Positions 1-5,950 of a stretch of 10,589 bases of DNA are shown here, in pieces. The DNA is from SZUA-451 sp034721895. Lineage in GTDB: Bacteria; Campylobacterota; Campylobacteria; Campylobacterales; Sulfurovaceae. A model generated the notes under the pieces. The model had not been told where the DNA came from. It did no database searches and was given only the letters and a program-made list of their open reading frames with translations. The position numbers and the translations under genes were made by a program. Within the stretch, counting starts at the first letter, position 1, and the number at the start of each line of letters is the position of its first letter. The stretch is taken from assembly GCA_034721895.1 (NCBI GenBank), contig JAYEND010000012.1:1-10589 (forward strand), in the 5' to 3' direction.

Positions 1-211
1 GATACATTTAGTATCACTTGTTTTGTGATATTGTTAGATTTTTTCAACTTAGCTACGGCTAGGTTTTCAAAAATCTGCCTTGATTATGAACGAAATCACA
101 GCATCAAAAATTTGGGTATTTAGTTGGCGGGGTAATAAGTTAGCATTTGTCCGTCAAATGTATTTGTCAGTAATTTGAACTATTTTATACCTTTTTTCCA
201 GACACTGCATA

Positions 212-244
212 CTTTTGCAGCATACCAAAGATATGCAGCAAAGG
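212..244. promoter_or_regulatory. Imperfect palindrome over the -35 region of the manB promoter
   Basis: Arms 212-224 and 232-244 around a 7-nt centre (CCAAAGA) pair at 12 of 13 positions: 11 Watson-Crick and one G-T, with a single A-A mismatch at 219/237. The dyad ends 9 nt before the TATAAT at 254-259, so it covers where a -35 element would sit. There is no T-run after it, so it is not a typical terminator. Position and symmetry fit an operator for a dimeric regulator, but the regulator is unknown. Confidence 0.4.
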
Positions 245-246
245 GT

Positions 247-266
247 AATTTGCTATAATTTGCTAT
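247..266 (+). promoter_or_regulatory. Promoter of manB with 10-bp tandem repeat
   Basis: The extended -10 element TTTGCTATAAT lies at 249-259 (TATAAT 254-259). The identical 11-mer is found upstream of galU at 3194-3204. The element sits within a perfect 10-bp direct repeat, AATTTGCTAT at 247-256 and again at 257-266. The expected start of transcription is near 266, giving a leader of about 45 nt before manB. The lack of a clear -35 hexamer fits promoters of Campylobacterota, where an extended -10 dominates. Confidence 0.6.
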
Positions 267-310
267 TAGCTAAATCTTAACACTTAGCCCTCAATATAAA
301 AAGGAATTTT

Positions 311-1717
311 ATGAGCATCTACCGAGAATATGACATCCGTGGCATCTTTGAAAAAGAACTCAATGAAGAGACAGTAACAAAGATCGGTTTCGCTCTCGCT
401 GACAAGATCGAAGGAGAGTATGTTGCAGTCGGGTATGATGCACGTTCACACTCGCCTATCCTCTTTGAATGGCTGGCTGCCGGCCTCAATGCCGGAGGAA
501 AAAAGGTACTGGGGATGGGTATGGTCCCTACCCCTGTCAACTACTTCACCAACTATCAACCCATAGCCGAACTCACCAATAACCAATTACCGATAACCAA
601 TAACCCGGAGCTGACTCCGTCAGCCTCCGTCATGATCACAGGTTCCCACAATCCCAGCGAATATAACGGCTTCAAGATCACCATTGGCCAGGCTCCATTC
701 TTCGGTGAACAGATCTATTCACTTGGCCGGGAGATCGCAAAGATGGGTTTCCCACCAAAAAAAGATCGCATAGTCACAGATATCGATGCTGTCGGCAAAT
801 ACAACAACTATATGATCAAAAACTTTTCCCATCTCAAGGGCATGGCAACACGTATCGTCTATGACTGCGGGAACGGTGTTGCCGGGATCGTACTGCCGAC
901 AATCTTCGATGCACTGGAACTGACTGCTCAGGGAATCTATGTCGATCCGGACGGCACTTTCCCCAACCACCACCCTGACCCTTCTGTGGAGAAAAACCTC
1001 AAAGATGTCAAGGCACTTCTGGAAAAAGAGGGGGATATCGCCTTCGCCTACGATGGAGACGCAGACCGTATCGCCGTACTGACCCATAAGTATAATATCA
1101 AGGGCGACCAGATGGCCCTGCTCTATGCTATGGATATGGATCACCCCACTGTTATCGGTGAAGTCAAATGCTCACAGGTGATGTATGACGAACTTGAACG
1201 ACGCGGTGCCAAGGCGATCATGTACAAAACCGGTCATTCCAACCTCAAAGTCAAGATGAAAGAGACCGGTGCCGACCTCGCCTGTGAAGTGAGCGGCCAT
1301 GTTTTTTTCAAAAACCGCTATTTCGGTTATGATGATGCTATCTACGCGACACTTAGAATGCTGGAGTTGATCCATGACGGTATCGATCTCGATAAAGAGC
1401 TTGACATCCTGCCAAAAGTATACTCCACGGAAGAGATCAAGGTAGAAACGACTGAAAGTGAAAAGTTTGCCATCATTGATAAGATCAAAGAATTATTGAA
1501 AAACCCGCCTGCCGACTTTCCGAAAATCCTGGGAATTATCGACATAGACGGTGTACGTATCAATTTTGAAAAAGGCTGGGGACTCGTAAGAGCCAGTAAC
1601 ACTACCCCTATCCTCGTCACACGTTTTGAATCGACGGATGAAGCATTGGCGAAGGAATATGAAGAGAAGGTCAACGATCTGATTGCGGAAGCGAAGAGAT
1701 TAGTGCATAGTGCGTAG
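311..1717 (+). CDS. manB: Phosphomannomutase/phosphoglucomutase (ManB/AlgC family)
   Basis: A cytoplasmic alpha-D-phosphohexomutase of 468 residues that interconverts mannose-6-P and mannose-1-P, probably also glucose-6-P and glucose-1-P. It would feed ManC (GDP-mannose) and GalU (UDP-glucose) downstream. Visible hallmarks are the phosphoserine loop TGSHNP (110-115, Ser112), the Mg-binding loop DGDADR (248-253), the sugar-binding CEVSGH (325-330) and the C-terminal phosphate-binding RASNTTP (427-433). The ATG is preceded by AAGGA at 301-305. Two oddities stand out. Residues about 88-99 are encoded by a heptanucleotide repeat tract and look inserted between the conserved PTPVNYF segment and the catalytic loop. 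The last residues (LVHSA) and the stop codon lie in another heptamer array. The family is secure; mannose versus glucose preference cannot be decided from sequence and is inferred from manC, gmd and fcl nearby. Confidence 0.93.
   Translation: MSIYREYDIRGIFEKELNEETVTKIGFALADKIEGEYVAVGYDARSHSPILFEWLAAGLNAGGKKVLGMGMVPTPVNYFTNYQPIAELTNNQLPITNNPELTPSASVMITGSHNPSEYNGFKITIGQAPFFGEQIYSLGREIAKMGFPPKKDRIVTDIDAVGKYNNYMIKNFSHLKGMATRIVYDCGNGVAGIVLPTIFDALELTAQGIYVDPDGTFPNHHPDPSVEKNLKDVKALLEKEGDIAFAYDGDADRIAVLTHKYNIKGDQMALLYAMDMDHPTVIGEVKCSQVMYDELERRGAKAIMYKTGHSNLKVKMKETGADLACEVSGHVFFKNRYFGYDDAIYATLRMLELIHDGIDLDKELDILPKVYSTEEIKVETTESEKFAIIDKIKELLKNPPADFPKILGIIDIDGVRINFEKGWGLVRASNTTPILVTRFESTDEALAKEYEEKVNDLIAEAKRLVHSA
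573..607 (+). repeat. Heptanucleotide repeat tract inside manB
   Basis: Five consecutive 7-mers can be read: TCACCAA, TAACCAA, TTACCGA, TAACCAA, TAACCCG. They encode residues 88-99 (LTNNQLPITNNP), low-complexity sequence just before the catalytic loop. The one unit whose first triplet falls in frame (587-589) reads TTA, where its neighbours have TAA, so no stop arises. The unit phase matches the tract in fcl. Confidence 0.8.
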
Positions 1718-1735
1718 CGAGTAGTGAGTAAGGAA
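1701..1735 (-). repeat. Heptamer array at the 3' end of manB (left arm)
   Basis: On the plus strand the units are TAGTGCA, TAGTGCG, TAGCGAG, TAGTGAG and a degraded TAAGGAA. On the minus strand they read as CTACTCG, CTACGCA, CTATGCA, close to the CTACCCA units at 2110-2140. The array overlaps the last five sense codons and the TAG stop of manB (1715-1717). It ends 16 nt before the start of the four-helix-bundle gene. Confidence 0.8.
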
Positions 1736-1751
1736 GAGCGGAAGGAATTTT

Positions 1752-2105
1752 ATGAAATGTGAGAAGCTGGATGTATGGAAACGTTCTTGTCGTTTAAGTG
1801 TGAAAATATATACATATTTTAAAGAAAATAAAGATTACTCTTTTAAAGATCAAATTACTCGAAGTTCTTTATCTATCGCAAGCAATATTGCTGAAGGTAT
1901 GGAAAAAGAATCTATCAAAGAGAATATCCGTTTTCTGGAAATTGCCAGAGGTTCAACAGCTGAACTGATAACCCAAATCTATATTGGCATAGAAATCGAC
2001 TATATTGATAAAGAAAAAGGTATCAAATGGGTCAAAGAGAGCAACGAGCTCCTAAAAATGCTCAATGGGCTAAAAAATAATCTTAGAACAAAGGCAACAC
2101 AATGA
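1752..2105 (+). CDS. Four-helix-bundle protein, S23/intervening-sequence family (TIGR02436-like)
   Basis: A 117-residue protein, near the usual ~115-125 for the family. Family landmarks are LDVWKRS near the N-terminus (6-12), the DQITRSSLSIASNIAEG block (33-49), FLEIARGSTAEL (61-72) and a final amphipathic helix. All of it is predicted helical, with no signal peptide or membrane segment, so it is cytoplasmic. Relatives occur inside 23S rRNA intervening sequences, as free-standing genes, and as the Avd accessory proteins of diversity-generating retroelements, where they form basic oligomers that bind nucleic acid. The role of free-standing copies is not settled. AAGGA at 1742-1746 precedes the ATG, and the 14 nt around the start (1742-1755) are identical to those at manB (301-314). 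It has no evident part in sugar metabolism. The gene is more AT-rich than manB and galE and sits between inverted heptamer arrays, which points to separate acquisition. No reverse transcriptase is nearby, so a retroelement role is not supported. Confidence 0.9.
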   Translation: MKCEKLDVWKRSCRLSVKIYTYFKENKDYSFKDQITRSSLSIASNIAEGMEKESIKENIRFLEIARGSTAELITQIYIGIEIDYIDKEKGIKWVKESNELLKMLNGLKNNLRTKATQ

Positions 2106-2109
2106 CATA

Positions 2110-2140
2110 CTACCCACTACCCACTACCCACTACCCACTA
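2110..2140 (+). repeat. CTACCCA heptamer array (right arm)
   Basis: Four perfect tandem copies of CTACCCA at 2110-2137 plus a partial CTA at 2138-2140. It begins 4 nt after the four-helix-bundle stop and ends 20 nt before the galE start. It is inverted relative to the array at 1701-1735. Perfect copies suggest recent expansion or copy-number variability. It lies in the galE leader and abuts a small hairpin. Confidence 0.92.
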
Positions 2141-2155
2141 ACTCCCAAAGGAGTT
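2140..2155 (+). promoter_or_regulatory. Small hairpin enclosing the galE ribosome binding site
   Basis: AACTCC (2140-2145) pairs with GGAGTT (2150-2155) around a CAAA loop, a 6-bp stem. The GGAG at 2150-2153 is the Shine-Dalgarno core (AAAGGAG, 2147-2153), 7 nt before the galE ATG. If it forms in mRNA it would partly occlude ribosome entry. It is short and may only fine-tune translation. Confidence 0.4.
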
Positions 2156-2160
2156 CTCTA

Positions 2161-3165
2161 ATGAAAATATTCGTAACGGGCGGCGCCGGATATATCGGTT
2201 CCCACACCTGCGTCGAACTTATCGATGCCGGGCATGAGGTTGTCGTTTATGACAACCTCTGCAACTCCAGCCTGCAAGCGCTCAGAAGAGTGGAGCGGAT
2301 CACCGGTAAGCAAGTTACTTTCATTGAAGGGGATATCCGTGATGAGGATTCAATGTCCAAAGCGATGCAGGGCTGTGATGCAGTGATTCATTTTGCAGGA
2401 CTGAAGGCGGTGGGTGAATCAGTTGAAAAACCGCTTGAGTATTATGACAACAATGTCAACGGCACACTTTGCCTCTTGCGTGCCATGAAGAGTAACGATA
2501 TCAAAAAAATAGTCTTCAGCTCTTCTGCCACCGTATACGGTGATCCAGAAAAGTTGCCTTTGACCGAAGATCACCCTCTGCGTACAACCAACCCATACGG
2601 ACAAACCAAACTCGTTATAGAAGAGATTCTGCGTGATCTCTATAAGTCAGATGAGAGCTGGAGTATTTCGATACTGCGCTATTTCAATCCGGTAGGTGCC
2701 CATGAAAGCGGCCTTATAGGCGAAGATCCTCAAGGCATCCCGAATAACCTGATGCCTTTTGTGGCACAGGTGGCCGTGGGACGCAGAGAATTCCTGCAAG
2801 TCTTCGGCGATGACTACGACACCCATGACGGTACAGGAGTACGTGACTATATTCACGTGGTTGATTTGGCTTTGGGACATCTCAGAGCACTGGAATCACT
2901 AAACCAATCACAATGTGAAGCGATCAATCTGGGAACCGGGAACGGATATAGTGTGCTTGATGTTGTCAATGCCTTTTCCAAAGCATCAAAAAAAGAAGTG
3001 GCCTACCGAATTGCGCCACGCCGTGAAGGGGATATCGCCGCATGCTATGCTAATGCATCAAAGGCAAAAAAGTTCTTAGACTGGGAAGCCACTCGGGATA
3101 TGATGCAAATGTGCCAGGACAGCTGGCATTGGCAATCGAAAAACCCGGAAGGATATAGAGTTTAA
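2161..3165 (+). CDS. galE: UDP-glucose 4-epimerase
   Basis: A cytoplasmic extended-SDR enzyme of 334 residues, typical for GalE (~335-340), interconverting UDP-glucose and UDP-galactose with bound NAD. The Rossmann signature GGAGYIGS is at 7-14. The catalytic residues are in the SSSATVYG block (120-127, probably Ser122) and in NPYGQTK (144-150), giving Tyr146 and Lys150. RYFNPVGA (173-180) and the VRDYIHVVDLA segment (227-237) are further GalE landmarks. The start follows a strong AAAGGAG. Some GalE proteins also act on UDP-GlcNAc; selectivity cannot be read from this sequence. It uses the UDP-glucose made by GalU next door. A promoter for galU follows within 40 nt of its stop, so galE is probably the last gene of the first transcript with read-through possible. 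Confidence 0.95.
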   Translation: MKIFVTGGAGYIGSHTCVELIDAGHEVVVYDNLCNSSLQALRRVERITGKQVTFIEGDIRDEDSMSKAMQGCDAVIHFAGLKAVGESVEKPLEYYDNNVNGTLCLLRAMKSNDIKKIVFSSSATVYGDPEKLPLTEDHPLRTTNPYGQTKLVIEEILRDLYKSDESWSISILRYFNPVGAHESGLIGEDPQGIPNNLMPFVAQVAVGRREFLQVFGDDYDTHDGTGVRDYIHVVDLALGHLRALESLNQSQCEAINLGTGNGYSVLDVVNAFSKASKKEVAYRIAPRREGDIAACYANASKAKKFLDWEATRDMMQMCQDSWHWQSKNPEGYRV

Positions 3166-3192
3166 ATAGATTATAGGCACCTCTAAAAACTG

Positions 3193-3204
3193 TTTTGCTA
3201 TAAT
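3193..3204 (+). promoter_or_regulatory. Promoter of the galU-manC-gmm-gmd-fcl block
   Basis: TTTTGCTATAAT in the galE-galU gap is an extended -10 (TATAAT 3199-3204) identical over 11 nt to the manB promoter. Transcription would begin near 3211, leaving a leader of about 26 nt. No terminator hairpin is visible between galE and this element, so it may act as an internal promoter. Confidence 0.6.
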
Positions 3205-3236
3205 ATCTTTCAAAATAACTATGAAGGCCGCATCCG

Positions 3237-4097
3237 ATGTCAGAGAAAAAACGACGACGCAAAGAAGATTATATTATCACCAAATGCCTCTTCCCTGCGG
3301 CAGGATACGGAACACGTTTCCTCCCCGCAACAAAAGCAACCCCTAAAGAGATGTTGCCTGTTCTAACAAAACCACTTATTCAGTATGGCGTGGAAGAGGC
3401 CGTAGAGGCGGGGCTCAATACAGTAGCGATCGTTACAGGTCGAGGGAAGCGGGCGATTGAAGACCACTTCGATCGTTCTTATGAGCTGGAACAGCAGATT
3501 AATGGAACAAGCAAAGAACATCTTCTGACAGGCATCCGAAAACTGATCAACCAATGCACCTTCTCCTACACCAGACAGAAAGAAATGAAAGGTCTCGGAC
3601 ACGCAATCCTGACGGGCGAAACTCTGATCGGAGACGAACCATTTGCTGTCATCCTTGCCGATGATCTCTGCACCAATGGGGATAACGGTGTCCTCAATCA
3701 AATGGTAGCAATTTACGAAAAATACAAATGCTCGATAGTCGCCATCGAAGAAGTCCCTATGGATCAAACCAACAAATATGGTGTCATTGCCGGAGATCTG
3801 ATCGACAATACAGATGATACCTATCGTGTCACAGATATGGTTGAAAAACCGGATCCCAAAGATGCACCGACCAATATGGCGATCATCGGTCGCTACATAC
3901 TTACGCCCGATATTTTTGATATCCTCAGAGAAACCCAACCCGGAAAGGGCGGAGAGATACAGATCACCGATGCATTGCTGGAGCAAGCAAAACAGGGTAA
4001 AGTCATTGCTTATAAATTTAAAGGCAAGCGTTTTGATTGCGGTTCCGTAGATGGTTTTGTGGAAGCGACGAATCATTTTTATGGAGAAATAAAATAA
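3237..4097 (+). CDS. galU: UTP--glucose-1-phosphate uridylyltransferase
   Basis: A cytoplasmic nucleotidyltransferase of 286 residues making UDP-glucose and pyrophosphate from UTP and glucose-1-P. The N-terminal nucleotide-binding loop PAAGYGTRFLPATKATPKEM occupies 20-39. VILADD (138-143) holds the metal/uridine-binding Asp residues, VEKP is at 202-205 and GGEIQITDA at 238-246, all characteristic of bacterial GalU. The ATG is preceded by AAGG (3224-3227) with 9-nt spacing. No other in-frame Met occurs before the core. The extra N-terminal segment, rich in Lys/Arg (residues 4-9), is a little longer than in many GalU proteins. UDP-glucose feeds GalE. The stop shares one base with the manC start (TAATG), suggesting translational coupling. 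Confidence 0.95.
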   Translation: MSEKKRRRKEDYIITKCLFPAAGYGTRFLPATKATPKEMLPVLTKPLIQYGVEEAVEAGLNTVAIVTGRGKRAIEDHFDRSYELEQQINGTSKEHLLTGIRKLINQCTFSYTRQKEMKGLGHAILTGETLIGDEPFAVILADDLCTNGDNGVLNQMVAIYEKYKCSIVAIEEVPMDQTNKYGVIAGDLIDNTDDTYRVTDMVEKPDPKDAPTNMAIIGRYILTPDIFDILRETQPGKGGEIQITDALLEQAKQGKVIAYKFKGKRFDCGSVDGFVEATNHFYGEIK

Positions 4098-5470
4098 TGA
4101 CGAATATAATTTTATGCGGTGGCAGCGGAACACGTCTTTGGCCGATCAGCCGGGCATTGATGCCAAAGCAATTTATCAAACTTTTTGATAGCCAGTCACT
4201 CTTTCAACTCAGCGCAAAACGTAATAGCAGTGCATGCCCCGATCAACTGATCGTCTCTAATGTAGAACAATATTTCCTGGCTGTAGATCAATTATCTGAA
4301 ATACAGATGGATAATCATACTCAATTTTTACTGGAACCTGTTGGCCGCAATACTGCACCGGCGATCGCTTTGGCATGTTTTGCAGTTGAAGCAGATGAGA
4401 TCGTATTGGTCACGCCTTCTGACCATCTTGTCAAAAATGAAGTCGCATATGCTGCTGTTTTGCAAAAAGCAAAAGATTTGGCAGGAGAGGATAACCTGGT
4501 TACATTTGGAATCAAACCTGAATATGCAGAGACAGGATACGGCTATATTGAGGCACAGGACGAAGATGCAAAGGCTTTCCATGAAAAACCGGATGCCAAG
4601 ACCGCTCAACGCTATGTAGAAGCAGGCAATTTTTATTGGAACAGCGGTATGTTTTGTTTTAAGGCCGGTGTTTATCTTGATGAGCTCAAGCAGTATGCTC
4701 CGGAAATTTATGAAGCTTCAAAACAGGCATATAATGATGCAAAAAATGACGGGATGATTCGTATTGGTCATGCAGATATGGCAGCCATTCCTGACGAGAG
4801 TATCGATTATGCTGTAATGGAAAAAAGCAACAAAGTTAAAGTTGTAGCGAGTGAGATCGGATGGAGTGACCTTGGAAGTTTTGATGCTCTGGATGAGGAG
4901 TTGCCAAAAGATGAAAATGGCAATACACAATGCAGAGATCTCTACACCATAAATGCAAAGAATAATTTTGTCTATTCAAAAGACAGGGCGATTGCATTGA
5001 CCGATGTGGAGGATCTTATCATCGTTGATACAGGTGACGCATTATTGATTTCAAAAAAAGGAAATTCACAAAAAGTCAAAGAGGTCGTCAAACAGCTCAA
5101 AGCTAACGACTCTGAACTGCACCATATCCATTTGACAGCACATCGGCCCTGGGGCACCTATACAATTTTGGAAGAAAATGAAAAATACAAGATCAAACGG
5201 ATCGTGGTCAAACCAGGAAAACGCCTTTCACTGCAAAAACATTTTCATCGCAGTGAACACTGGATCGTTGTCAGCGGAACAGCACTGGTAACAGTGGGAG
5301 GAGGAGAAACTTTAGTGAGGCCCAATGAATCCACATACATCCCAATGGGTGAAACTCATCGTCTGGAAAACCCCGGGAAAGTCGATGTAGTGTTGATCGA
5401 AGCACAGGTAGGCTCCTATCTTGGTGAAGATGATATTGTTCGCATAGAGGATGACTTTGCACGAGAATAA
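4097..5470 (+). CDS. manC: Mannose-1-phosphate guanylyltransferase / mannose-6-phosphate isomerase, bifunctional
   Basis: A cytoplasmic type II PMI-GMP enzyme of 457 residues. The N-terminal domain makes GDP-mannose from mannose-1-P and GTP: GGSGTRLWPISR (8-19), EPVGRNTAPAI (80-90), VTPSDH (105-110), FHEKP (161-165), FYWNSGMF (179-186), SIDYAVMEK (235-243). The C-terminal cupin domain isomerises fructose-6-P to mannose-6-P, with metal ligands in the QKHFHRSEHW stretch (His382, His384, Glu387, His388) and GETHRLENPG (418-427). The start at 4097 is preferred over an in-frame upstream ATG at 4037: it overlaps the galU TAA by one base, has GGAG at 4083-4086, and the protein then begins MTNIILCGGSGTRLWP as in the family. 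With ManB it makes a separate manA unnecessary for GDP-mannose. Confidence 0.95.
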   Translation: MTNIILCGGSGTRLWPISRALMPKQFIKLFDSQSLFQLSAKRNSSACPDQLIVSNVEQYFLAVDQLSEIQMDNHTQFLLEPVGRNTAPAIALACFAVEADEIVLVTPSDHLVKNEVAYAAVLQKAKDLAGEDNLVTFGIKPEYAETGYGYIEAQDEDAKAFHEKPDAKTAQRYVEAGNFYWNSGMFCFKAGVYLDELKQYAPEIYEASKQAYNDAKNDGMIRIGHADMAAIPDESIDYAVMEKSNKVKVVASEIGWSDLGSFDALDEELPKDENGNTQCRDLYTINAKNNFVYSKDRAIALTDVEDLIIVDTGDALLISKKGNSQKVKEVVKQLKANDSELHHIHLTAHRPWGTYTILEENEKYKIKRIVVKPGKRLSLQKHFHRSEHWIVVSGTALVTVGGGETLVRPNESTYIPMGETHRLENPGKVDVVLIEAQVGSYLGEDDIVRIEDDFARE

Positions 5471-5948
5471 TTCCGCCTATATTAAAGATGATACTTTTAA
5501 GATAATTATCGAAAATACACCACTTGTCTCTGTCGATCTCATTGTGAAAAATCAGAGCAAAATCTTACTTGGCAAAAGAATTAATAAACCAGCTCAGAAA
5601 TACTGGTTTACCCTTGGAGGACGAGTCCTTAAAAATGAGAAAATCCAGGATGCCCTCAAGCGGATTGCCAAGGAAGAATTAGGTATAATCCTGAATACCA
5701 CACCTAAGTTTATCGGTGTTTTTGAGCATCTTTATCATGATAGTATCTTTGATGGGGTTTCAACTCATTATATTAATCTCGGCTATGGGATCGAAGTGTC
5801 ATCGTTTGATGATCTACCGAAGGAACAGCATACTCATTATCAATGGTTTGACCTTGATGAGTTGATACAAAATGATTCGGTTCATCATTATGTAAAAGAT
5901 TATTTTTCATTGGAACAGGGGACTGTTCCAAACAACAAACAGGAGTAA
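5451..5948 (+). CDS. gmm: GDP-mannose mannosyl hydrolase (Nudix)
   Basis: A 165-residue cytoplasmic Nudix protein resembling Gmm/WcaH of colanic-acid loci, which cleaves GDP-mannose (and GDP-glucose) to GDP and free sugar. TPLVSVDLIV (23-32), LLGKRINKPAQKYWF (39-53) and the modified Nudix box G57-x5-E63-x7-R71-x3-E75-E76-x-G78 are clear. The canonical Glu after the Arg is replaced (Ile72), as in the GDP-mannose hydrolase subfamily, which acts at the glycosidic C1 rather than on the pyrophosphate. THYINLGYG (105-113) and EQHTHYQWF (125-133) also match the family. It starts inside manC, overlapping by 20 nt in the +1 frame, so translation is probably coupled. Its presence between manC and gmd suggests control of the GDP-mannose pool. 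The tail (EQGTVPNNKQE) is not conserved in type and is encoded partly by a perfect hairpin. Confidence 0.92.
   Translation: MTLHENNSAYIKDDTFKIIIENTPLVSVDLIVKNQSKILLGKRINKPAQKYWFTLGGRVLKNEKIQDALKRIAKEELGIILNTTPKFIGVFEHLYHDSIFDGVSTHYINLGYGIEVSSFDDLPKEQHTHYQWFDLDELIQNDSVHHYVKDYFSLEQGTVPNNKQE
5911..5930 (+). repeat. Perfect 8-bp hairpin with GGGA loop at the 3' end of gmm
   Basis: TGGAACAG (5911-5918) pairs fully with CTGTTCCA (5923-5930) around a GGGA tetraloop. It lies inside the last codons of gmm, 20 nt before the gmd start codon, with no T-run after it. It is therefore not an intrinsic terminator. It could be an mRNA-stability or processing element between gmm and gmd, or a small palindromic repeat that has inserted and extended the Gmm tail. 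Confidence 0.6.
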
Positions 5949-5950
5949 GC

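Larger units (their letters stand above)
1..310. other. Non-coding leader upstream of manB
   Basis: No gene is convincing here. The stretch is AT-rich. It contains a short inverted repeat TATCAC (12-17) / GTGATA (25-30) with a 7-nt spacer, not directly followed by a T-run, so at best a poor terminator for an upstream gene. The plus frame from position 1 stays open for 40 codons to a TAG at 121-123, so it could be the tail of a gene starting outside the window, but it shows no recognisable motif. A 30-codon ATG ORF at 86-178 lacks a good ribosome binding site. The right third holds a dyad (212-244), a 10-bp tandem repeat and the manB promoter. Confidence 0.6.
1701..2140. mobile_element. Candidate cassette: four-helix-bundle gene between inverted heptamer arrays
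   Basis: A ~440-bp unit holds one small gene (1752-2105) bracketed by heptamer arrays in opposite orientation. Reading inward from each end, the outer 30 nt agree at about 24 positions (TAGTGNG units on the left, TAGTGGG units on the right). The arms behave like terminal inverted repeats built from microsatellite. The left arm overlaps the manB stop and the right arm begins 4 nt after the small gene's stop. The cassette separates manB from galE, whose products belong to the same precursor supply. No transposase and no clear target-site duplication are seen, so mobility is an inference from layout. Confidence 0.4.

Noticed and set aside
1..123. Open frame of 40 codons from the window edge
   Set aside because: It is short enough to be chance in this composition and shows no recognisable motif. 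It could only be judged with upstream sequence.
86..178. 30-codon ATG ORF in the leader
   Set aside because: No good ribosome binding site, no similarity I can name, and it overlaps the edge-open frame.
573..607. CRISPR-like array
   Set aside because: The units are 7 nt with no spacers and lie within a conserved coding frame.
1752..2105. Diversity-generating retroelement accessory gene (avd)
   Set aside because: The fold family fits, but no reverse transcriptase or template/variable repeat pair is in the window, and the flanking repeats are heptamer microsatellites.
4037..4096. Possible 20-residue N-terminal extension of ManC
   Set aside because: It would read galU sequence in another frame. 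The start at 4097 has GGAG upstream, overlaps the galU stop and gives the family N-terminus.
3363..4133. Long minus-strand reading frame of 256 codons
   Set aside because: It lies opposite galU, whose motifs are complete. The minus-strand product is Cys/Phe/Ile-rich with no recognisable motif.
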